DNA from: Gammaproteobacteria bacterium
Lineage (GTDB): Bacteria > Pseudomonadota > Gammaproteobacteria > GRL18
Reading direction: 5' to 3'
DNA length: 20,103 nt
NCBI GenBank assembly: GCA_013139395.1
Contig: WTAX01000330.1
Span: 1 to 20,103, forward strand
The translations under genes were made by a program, and so were the position numbers. How positions within the stretch are numbered: position 1 is the stretch's first letter; each line of letters begins with the position of its first letter. Below, in pieces: positions 7,173 to 13,288 of the stretch. The notes under the pieces were generated by a model that was given only the letters and a program-made list of their open reading frames with translations, searched no databases and had not been told where the DNA came from.

Positions 7173-7904
7173 TTATGCGTTCAGAAACATCTTTACGGTG
7201 CCAATGAAATATATGATGTGCCCATCATTATCTTTAATGGGGGTAATAGTTTTGTCTTCATGATACAAGTCTCCGTTCTTACGTCGATTGATAAAGACGG
7301 AATGAAATGGATTTCCTGCTAATAGCGTCCGCCACATGTTCTTATAAAATTCTTCATCATGTTTTCCTGATTTTAAGTGATTGCTTGTACGTCCAATAAG
7401 TTCTTTTCTGGCAAACCCTGTCACTTGAGTGAAAGCATCATTAACATATTCAATCACTCCTTTATTATTGGTTATAATGGTTGCATCTTTAGCTTGTTCA
7501 ATAGCACTATGAAATTTTTGTAAATCTATGGTTTTTACCGCAATTAGTTTCTCAAGATTTTTATTGGTATCAAGTACATTATATTCCGCAGTCTTTCTTT
7601 TTTTCTCTTCCTGGAAAACTATGTAAAGCATAAATATTGAAAATAATAATAGTCCGATAAAAATATTAACATTATTTTTTAATAGAGTACTATGATGTTT
7701 TTGAATCATTTCTTTGGGGAATATATCAACCACTTCCCATAAGGCTCCATTAATTTTATTTCTATGAATAATGTGGCCTTCTGTATTATTATCAATAAAA
7801 TTAATGCCGTCTAATACATCACGTCCGCCTTGAACTGATAACTCAATTAAATTAACAAAAGGTAATCCCCCAGCTCTGCTGGGGTGACTATCAAAGTTTG
7901 ACAA
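7173..7904 (-). pseudogene. Truncated sensor part (periplasmic remnant, membrane helix, PAS) of the GGDEF-EAL gene, fused to the IS end
   Basis: This frame encodes the end of a periplasmic domain (residues about 16-75), a membrane helix (about 78-97), a coiled-coil linker and a PAS domain (about 131-238) with IEYVNDAFTQVTGF. It then runs out of frame at KMFLNA instead of continuing into KDVSERIK of the GGDEF part. Its first 13-15 residues (MSNFDSHPSRAGGLP) are not native: they are translated from the left end of the inserted IS, including its hairpin, so the start codon at 7904 is inside the element. The real N-terminus, which should contain a first membrane helix and most of the periplasmic sensor, is missing. 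It is not found on the other side of the element, where the 3' end of the chemoreceptor gene lies. I read this as insertion accompanied by a deletion. Confidence 0.82.
7868..7884. repeat. Left-end hairpin of the IS200/IS605 element
   Basis: CCCCAGC (7868-7874) and GCTGGGG (7878-7884) form a perfect 7-bp stem with a TCT loop. Hairpins of this kind near the tip are what TnpA recognises in this family. Confidence 0.75.
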
Positions 7905-7971
7905 ATACGGGATTCATCGTAAGTATCCTTATCTGCGAACCGCTCAAAGTTCAATGATAAGGAAACAAACG

Positions 7972-8400
7972 ATGAAAGCACAATCAAGCTTAAACCATAC
8001 TGTATGGGAATGTAAATATCATATTGTCTGGATACCAAAATACAGAAAAAAGACCATTTATAAGGATTTAAGGCAGTATCTAGGAGCAACATTTAAAGAC
8101 TTAGCCTCACAAAAGGAATGTAGAATAGAAGAAGGGCACTTGATGTCAGATCATGTTCATATATTGATATCAATACCTCCAAAATATTCAGTTTCACAAA
8201 TTGTCGGTTTTATAAAAGGAAAAAGTGCAATATCAATAGCCAGAACATATATGGGACGAAAGAAAAATTTCACTGGTCAAAGTTTTTGGGCAAGGGGTTA
8301 TCATGTCTCAACAGTTGGTCGTGATGAAGATGTTGTTCGGGAATATATAAGGCATCAGGAAAAAGAAGATCGGAGAATTGAGCAAATTAACTTTTTTTAG
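7972..8400 (+). CDS. tnpA: IS200/IS605-family Y1 transposase TnpA
   Basis: The protein is a compact single-domain HUH/Y1 transposase. It opens with LNHTVWECKYHIVWIPKYRKK, typical of the IS200 branch, has the metal-binding HVH (residues 61-63) in MSDHVHILISIPP, and the catalytic Tyr125 in REYIRHQE. I prefer the ATG at 7972 (142 residues) because AAGGA at 7959-7963 lies 8 bases upstream and the resulting length fits the family; an in-frame ATG at 7954 would add six residues and has no such site. The enzyme cuts and joins single-stranded DNA at the element's hairpin ends. All catalytic residues are intact, so the element may still be active. Confidence 0.95.
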   Translation: MKAQSSLNHTVWECKYHIVWIPKYRKKTIYKDLRQYLGATFKDLASQKECRIEEGHLMSDHVHILISIPPKYSVSQIVGFIKGKSAISIARTYMGRKKNFTGQSFWARGYHVSTVGRDEDVVREYIRHQEKEDRRIEQINFF

Positions 8401-8406
8401 AACGTT

Positions 8407-8480
8407 ACCACCTTTAGGTGGTTAATAAATTAGTCCGCTTTGAGCGGTTAACAAATTCAAGCCTCCGGCTTTGCCGGAGG
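8407..8480. repeat. Array of three hairpins downstream of tnpA, the last being the IS right end
   Basis: Three perfect hairpins follow the tnpA stop: ACCACC-TTTA-GGTGGT (8407-8422), CCGCT-TTG-AGCGG (8435-8447) and CCTCCGGC-TTT-GCCGGAGG (8462-8480). The two spacers are similar (GGTTAATAAATTAG and GGTTAACAAATTCA), so the first two look like repeats of a hairpin-plus-spacer unit. They probably include the transposase-recognised right end and may also stop transcription. Confidence 0.7.
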
Positions 8481-8512
8481 TCTTTGACTATATCAAGTTT
8501 TATTCTGGTGTT

Positions 8513-8533
8513 TGAGGAGCAGATAGCTCCTCA
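8513..8533. terminator. Perfect 8-bp hairpin downstream of the chemoreceptor gene
   Basis: TGAGGAGC (8513-8520) pairs with GCTCCTCA (8526-8533) around an AGATA loop, 65 bases after the chemoreceptor stop on the minus strand. There is no T-run on either side, so it may slow or stabilise the 3' end of the transcript rather than act as a full intrinsic terminator. Confidence 0.4.
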
Positions 8534-8597
8534 TATTCAGAAAGGGCGGTTATACTATTATTTAACATTTTAGTGTCTGGATATTAAATATAATACT

Positions 8598-10688
8598 CTA
8601 AGCAGATGCTGTAGATAACACTTCTGAGCCGCTATTATATTGCTGAACCAATTCCACTAAACTTGTTATTTCATCAGATATATTTGCCATTGAATCCACT
8701 GAGTTTTGCGCTAGAATCCGGTTATCCTGGGCAACCATTTGTAAGGAGGAAACATTATTATTAATTTCATCGGTAGCACTGTTTTGTTCTCTTGTGGCAT
8801 TGGCAATATGAGCATTCATTTCTAAAATCTTATGCATAGAAGCAATAACACCAGCCAAAGTTTCATCAGCAGAGGTTACATGAGTGATAGCTGACTGTGA
8901 TTGCTGCAGACTTGCCTGCATCACATCGGTTGCCTTTTGGCTTTGTGATTGTAAACGTTCTATCATATTCTGAATTTCTTCTGTGGATTCATGAGTACGC
9001 CCGGCCAGGGTTCTCACTTCATCTGCTACTACAGCAAAGCCACGTCCTTGTTCTCCTGCTCTGGCTGCCTCAATAGCTGCATTTAAGGCCAGTAAATTAG
9101 TTTGCTCTGCAATGCCTTTAATAACACTCAATACCTGTCCAATTTCCTGACTTTCATTCGCTAGTTTAGTAATAACTTCAGAAGCCTGCTCAATTTTTTT
9201 ACCTAAGTCATGTATGGATGACGCAGTATTACGCATTATCTGACCACTTTGTTTCACATCATCATTAATTGATGATGAGCTTTTAGCCGTATTTTGTGTC
9301 GTTTCACCGATACTTTCGATTGATGCTGCCATCTCATTCATGGCTGTCGCTAATTGTTCTATATCCTCTTCCTGTTTGCCTATACCATGATTAGTGGAAT
9401 GAGAATCCTGGGTTGACTTGTCAACATGATTACTGATTTTTCCAGATGATGAATGAATATGAAAAATTAACTCCTCCATACGTTGAATCATGGTATTAAA
9501 TGAGCCTGAAAGCTGTGAGAGCTCATTAGTTCCAGAATCATCCACTCTTAAGGTAACATCTTTGTTTTCAATAACCTTGATAAACGTATCTCTTAAAAGA
9601 GAAATGCGGCATATAATATTATTGACCAGCAATAAGCCCGTAATTGAAAGTAAAATAGCTAATACCGCTATTACTGATGCCTTCCAGAATGATGCACTGG
9701 CCGCTGAGCCAAACTCATTACTATGATTAGATGCGTCCATACTAACAAGGACATTAAATTTTAATATATCATTGATCGCACTGGTTGCTCGGGTTAACCA
9801 TTCACTGGAAGAAACAGGATATTCCCCTGTTTCTGATGCCTGGTAGACTTTCTCCCGTAATTGCTGATAACTGCCTAAAAAATTATTTTGAATGTTTTGC
9901 CAGTCTTGTTTTATATCTGAAGCAAATTGCTGATGTTTTTGGTTACTCAATAAAACCACAGCAAAGTTTTTTAGATACTCCATCTGAAATTCTACAATAC
10001 CCCGGTACTTATTTAGAGACTGGAGTTTTTCCCTGCTTAATGGAGCAGAAGATGCAATGGTCGAAGCAATAATTGCGCGTTCCCGACCAGCATATTCACC
10101 AATTGCCCAAACAGCATGTTTAATCGTACTATTATTATAAATTGCGCCTTCCACATGACTTGCTGGAACAAAAGCAAATTGACGTAAGTTTGAAAAATCA
10201 TTAATAAATTGAGTCATCTGTGCCACCCATTCAGATGAGGAAACCGGGTTATGATTATCAACACGCTGTCTGATGACTTGTAATTTACTCCAGGTATTTT
10301 TACTGTTCTGCAGCGTTGTTTTAAATTCAACTCCGCCCCAATTAATAGCGGCTAATTCTTTAGCCAGGGCAAATGCAGAATGAACATTTTTATCACCATT
10401 CTGGCGGAAATTATCAATTTTGTTGCGGATACTGCTCTCAGGTGAAACGCCTTTTTCCAGTGCGGCTATATAACCGGCTGTAAATCCACGTTCTTTGGCT
10501 TCTTCAGCAGTGGCTGTAATAACAAAATCAGCCATTTTATTTGCAGTATTGAGTCCTTGGGCTTGTCGATCCTGAGGCTGATAGACAGTTATAACAGAAA
10601 ATATTAGATTACTAACCACCATGCCGCCTAATACTAAAATGGTGGTTAAGAGGATGGTTTTAATGGATATATTTTTTAAAATGCTCAT
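8598..10688 (-). CDS. Methyl-accepting chemotaxis protein with a large NIT-like periplasmic sensor
   Basis: The 696-residue receptor has a membrane helix at about 11-33, a helical periplasmic domain (about 36-335), a second helix at about 338-357, a HAMP segment and a long cytoplasmic coiled coil. The coil's tip, from about residue 527, is the invariant MCP hairpin ([19 protein letters not shown], then [16 protein letters not shown]). The periplasmic domain looks like two similar halves: [12 protein letters not shown] (64-75) matches [12 protein letters not shown] (201-212), and PVSSSEW occurs at 148-154 and again at 291-297. Paired ER-containing helices are a feature of the nitrate/nitrite-sensing NIT domain; I call it NIT-like and do not claim the ligand. 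AGGGA about 6 bases upstream supports the start. There is no C-terminal pentapeptide tether for CheR. It follows the hybrid kinase on the same strand after a 260-base gap. Confidence 0.93.
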   Translation of the reverse strand: MSILKNISIKTILLTTILVLGGMVVSNLIFSVITVYQPQDRQAQGLNTANKMADFVITATAEEAKERGFTAGYIAALEKGVSPESSIRNKIDNFRQNGDKNVHSAFALAKELAAINWGGVEFKTTLQNSKNTWSKLQVIRQRVDNHNPVSSSEWVAQMTQFINDFSNLRQFAFVPASHVEGAIYNNSTIKHAVWAIGEYAGRERAIIASTIASSAPLSREKLQSLNKYRGIVEFQMEYLKNFAVVLLSNQKHQQFASDIKQDWQNIQNNFLGSYQQLREKVYQASETGEYPVSSSEWLTRATSAINDILKFNVLVSMDASNHSNEFGSAASASFWKASVIAVLAILLSITGLLLVNNIICRISLLRDTFIKVIENKDVTLRVDDSGTNELSQLSGSFNTMIQRMEELIFHIHSSSGKISNHVDKSTQDSHSTNHGIGKQEEDIEQLATAMNEMAASIESIGETTQNTAKSSSSINDDVKQSGQIMRNTASSIHDLGKKIEQASEVITKLANESQEIGQVLSVIKGIAEQTNLLALNAAIEAARAGEQGRGFAVVADEVRTLAGRTHESTEEIQNMIERLQSQSQKATDVMQASLQQSQSAITHVTSADETLAGVIASMHKILEMNAHIANATREQNSATDEINNNVSSLQMVAQDNRILAQNSVDSMANISDEITSLVELVQQYNSGSEVLSTASA

Positions 10689-10742
10689 TTTATTCCCTGT
10701 TAGTATATTTTTTTTATTATTAGTCGATGTTTGTTTAATTTA

Positions 10743-10787
10743 AAAATCATCTTTTTTGATAAAATCATCTTTTTTGATAAAATCATC
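10743..10787. repeat. 18-bp tandem repeat, two and a half copies
   Basis: The unit AAAATCATCTTTTTTGAT occurs at 10743-10760 and 10761-10778, and its first nine bases recur at 10779-10787. It lies 55 bases upstream of the chemoreceptor start, so copy number could influence expression. Confidence 0.85.
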
Positions 10788-10820
10788 GATATCATCACTA
10801 TCGTCATTATCGGTGATTTT
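10779..10820 (-). terminator. 13-bp inverted repeat with A/T-rich base, likely terminator of the hybrid kinase operon
   Basis: AAAATCATCGATA (10779-10791) pairs with TATCGGTGATTTT (10808-10820) along all 13 positions with one G-T wobble, around a 16-base loop. On the minus strand the stem ends in TGATTTTATC, a short T-run, about 130 bases after the hybrid kinase stop. The left arm overlaps the last copy of the 18-bp repeat. Confidence 0.45.
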
Positions 10821-10939
10821 TATTGTGTTGTCATTATTTTTATTAAATATATACAGAAAAATTTACTGCCACAGATTTTAAATATTTTAAAGGTGAAGAA
10901 TTAGTAAAAAGAGGGGATTATGATGTGCTTAGCTTGTGA

Positions 10940-10963
10940 GGTATTTTATTATAATAAAATACC
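10940..10963. repeat. Perfect 24-bp palindrome across the hybrid kinase stop codon
   Basis: GGTATTTTATTA (10940-10951) is followed directly by its exact reverse complement TAATAAAATACC (10952-10963). The stop codon and the last codons of the kinase lie inside it. As RNA it would fold into a hairpin at the 3' end of the coding region; as DNA it could be a protein-binding dyad. Confidence 0.8.
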
Positions 10964-13288
10964 ATCAATTTTTTTCAAAAATTCTGGTATATTAAACGGC
11001 TTGCTAATGTGCGCAATAAAGCCTGATTGTTTTGATTTTTCTATATCTTCTTTCATAGCATTTGCGGTTAAAGCAATAATAGGGATGTCCTGGGTATGAG
11101 GATTCTCAGCTAGTTTTTTTGCTGCTTCATAACCATCAATTCCAGGCAGATTGATATCCATAATAATCAGTTCTGGTTTATGAGTGATGGCCAGTTCGAT
11201 TCCTGATTCACCTGATTCTGCAATTAATAAGTACAGATCATCTCTGGTAGCGATAATTGATTTCATCAGTGATATATTACTTTTATTATCTTCAATATAG
11301 AGAATGCCATGACCATTTAATATGGCGTTAAGAGTCATTTTACTTTTCTCTTGCTGCTCTTGTTTTTTAGATAGATTTGTCGAACAATTGTCTGCTATAT
11401 TAGCAAGTTCTGTAGTTGATGCATTGTTTAAAATAAGCCAAAAAGTACTGCCTTTTCCTGGTGTACTGGTAAATTCTATACTGCCATTCATCATCTCAAT
11501 CAGTTTTTTAGTGATAATTAATCCAATTCCAGTCCCTTCAATTCTACTGTTTTCATTGCCCAGACGATTAAATTCTTCAAATAATTTTTTCTGATTTTCT
11601 TTTGATATTCCATGCCCGGTATCGGTGACTCCAATCTTGATATTAGCCTGATGCTCAGTTGCACAGAAAATTTTAATACTGCCATGATTATCGGTGTATT
11701 TAATGGCATTTGATAAAAGGTTTAGTACAGATTGTTTTAAACGAATTTTGTCTGCTAAAACGACATAATCACATTCTAATAAGTTACAATCAATTAAGAT
11801 TTCTTTTTTTAAAGCCAGTGGTTCAATTAAAATCTGACATTCTTTTAATAAGGGAATCAAATACACCTGAGCAATATTCAAAGTCATTTGTTTGGCTTCA
11901 ATTTTTGCCAAATCAAGTATTTCGTTTATCAGTGTTAATAAATGCTGTCCAGCCTTATTAATTTGTTCACTATTGTCCAGGTGTCTTTTGCTAAGCTTTT
12001 TATCATATTTAAATAATTGAGCAAAACCAATAATAGAATTAAGAGGGGTTCTTAATTCATGTGACATAGAGGCCAGAAATTCTGATTTTGCCTGATTAGC
12101 TTTTTCTGCTGAGTTTCGTGCTTCAATTAATTGTTTGTTTTTCGTTTCAATAGCTTTAAATAGTTCTTCTTTTTTAAAAAGCGTATGATCTTGTGCTTCA
12201 ATTTTATTTTCTAATTTAACCGCACTGAAACGAAAGCTGATAAACAGGAGTAATTCAATAATAATAAAAGCAGAGATGCCGTAGATAATGTTAATTTTTT
12301 GTTCTTTGATATAAGTCTGATATATCGCAGTGACGTCTTTCCAGATTAGGATAGAACCAACATAATCATGGCTCCCTGTTTTATTACCAATATAATCATT
12401 AAAAGGATATAAGTTGGAGAAATAATACTTATCTCCTATTTCTAATACCTTAAGTTTACCATCAGGTTTATTTATTTTCTCACCTGATTTTAAGTAGGAG
12501 ATTATTTTTTCTACCCCTTTACGAGATGATGCTTCAAGAACACAATCACACATTAGTAAACCATCACCAAAACGTTTTTGATAAAAATCAGGCCACATAT
12601 ATTTTTTTAAATGTTCTTTTTTTAATAACACAGCAATTCCTGCATCAAAGTGTGTATCAATATGTTTAAACATTGAGGTAAATGCATTGCCTACTTCTAA
12701 TGTACCGATGAATTGTTTGTCGGTTTGACTGGTTTTCTGGCTAAAAACGGGGACAACTCCTCTTAAACCAGAATAAACACGACCGGTTTCAAACCCGGTG
12801 CGTTGAGTGTGTTCTTTATTGGTGTCAACAATAGTAAAGCGGATATCATCCATATTATCACCAAACTTTTCAGGGCGATGGACTCTCAAAAAACTGGTAT
12901 CTCCAGGGCCTAAATGAAAATGCAATTGCCTGACATTAAAATTTTGTTTGGCTTTATTCCAACCAGTAAGTGTCTGGTCTAAAATTTGCTGTCGTACTTG
13001 TGCTGATTCTTTTCCTCCGGCACCACCACCTTCTTTCTCTAATGCTATTTTTCCTTTTAGAAACAGTTCCTGTATTTGTTTATCCTCAGCATATAAAGTG
13101 GCGATGAGTAACAGGTTTTCATAGTTGGATTTTAGCTCGGTATTAAATGCTGTATACAGTGCCTGACTCTTTTCAAGCAGGTTATGATGCAGGCCGGTTT
13201 TACTATAATGATAATTAATGTAAACAAAAATAATATCAAAGCAGAAAATTACCATGCTAAAAAAAATAAATAAGCTTCTACGATTCAT
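10949..13288 (-). CDS. Hybrid histidine kinase with double-Cache-like periplasmic sensor and receiver
   Basis: Order of parts: a membrane helix (about 6-24); a periplasmic domain of about 300 residues; a second helix (about 335-355); HisKA with His410 in SMSHELRTPLNS; HATPase_c with NLLSNAIKY, DTGHGI and GTGIGL; a Gln/Lys/Glu-rich linker; and a receiver with D711 in MDINLPGIDG and Lys in ISKPFN. The periplasmic part contains HFHLGPGDTSFLRVHRPEKFGDN, broken here as HFHLGPGDTSFL at 123-134 and RVHRPEKFGDN at 135-145, then TGFETGRVYSGLRGVVPVF (164-182). This is a pattern I know from dCache_3-type sensors of marine proteobacteria. A CxC pair (247, 249) and a Gly-rich EGGGAGG loop (86-92) are also present. 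Its start overlaps the end of the upstream kinase by 11 bases, so the two are translationally coupled. It has no HPt domain and would need the separate one. Confidence 0.92.
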   Translation of the reverse strand: MNRRSLFIFFSMVIFCFDIIFVYINYHYSKTGLHHNLLEKSQALYTAFNTELKSNYENLLLIATLYAEDKQIQELFLKGKIALEKEGGGAGGKESAQVRQQILDQTLTGWNKAKQNFNVRQLHFHLGPGDTSFLRVHRPEKFGDNMDDIRFTIVDTNKEHTQRTGFETGRVYSGLRGVVPVFSQKTSQTDKQFIGTLEVGNAFTSMFKHIDTHFDAGIAVLLKKEHLKKYMWPDFYQKRFGDGLLMCDCVLEASSRKGVEKIISYLKSGEKINKPDGKLKVLEIGDKYYFSNLYPFNDYIGNKTGSHDYVGSILIWKDVTAIYQTYIKEQKINIIYGISAFIIIELLLFISFRFSAVKLENKIEAQDHTLFKKEELFKAIETKNKQLIEARNSAEKANQAKSEFLASMSHELRTPLNSIIGFAQLFKYDKKLSKRHLDNSEQINKAGQHLLTLINEILDLAKIEAKQMTLNIAQVYLIPLLKECQILIEPLALKKEILIDCNLLECDYVVLADKIRLKQSVLNLLSNAIKYTDNHGSIKIFCATEHQANIKIGVTDTGHGISKENQKKLFEEFNRLGNENSRIEGTGIGLIITKKLIEMMNGSIEFTSTPGKGSTFWLILNNASTTELANIADNCSTNLSKKQEQQEKSKMTLNAILNGHGILYIEDNKSNISLMKSIIATRDDLYLLIAESGESGIELAITHKPELIIMDINLPGIDGYEAAKKLAENPHTQDIPIIALTANAMKEDIEKSKQSGFIAHISKPFNIPEFLKKIDGILL

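Larger units (their letters stand above)
7861..8489 (+). mobile_element. IS200/IS605-family insertion sequence (tnpA only), ends approximate
   Basis: The element carries one Y1 transposase gene and subterminal hairpins in place of terminal inverted repeats, as known for this family. The left hairpin is CCCCAGC-TCT-GCTGGGG (7868-7884). The right hairpin is CCTCCGGC-TTT-GCCGGAGG (8462-8480). No tnpB or omega-RNA gene is present. This family transposes as single-stranded DNA and makes no target duplication, so the exact tips cannot be fixed from one copy; I place them within about 20 bases of the hairpins. It interrupts the minus-strand GGDEF-EAL gene. Confidence 0.85.
10689..10948. other. Repeat-rich intergenic region before the chemoreceptor gene
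   Basis: The 260 bases hold a tandem repeat (10743-10787), a long inverted repeat (10779-10820) and the left half of a palindrome (10940-10963). The remainder (about 10821-10939) is AT-rich with no gene I can support. A chemoreceptor promoter is expected here on the minus strand; TATACT near 10700 is a possible -10 but has no matching -35. Confidence 0.55.

Noticed and set aside
7186..7200. Programmed -1 frameshift between PAS and GGDEF parts
   Set aside because: A -1 slip after AAG would restore the protein, but the site GTAAAGATG is not a canonical slippery heptamer and there is no evident stimulating structure; a simple base loss in a gene already truncated by an IS is more likely.
7847..8092. 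Minus-strand frame opposite the start of tnpA
   Set aside because: It overlaps the transposase gene and the IS left end antisense; the composition is that of a shadow frame.
8401..8500. TnpB-associated omega RNA or tnpB remnant
   Set aside because: No tnpB coding fragment is detectable after tnpA; the hairpins are explained as the element's right end region.
9490..10072. Two plus-strand frames inside the chemoreceptor gene
   Set aside because: Both are antisense to a clear MCP coding region and lack start signals.
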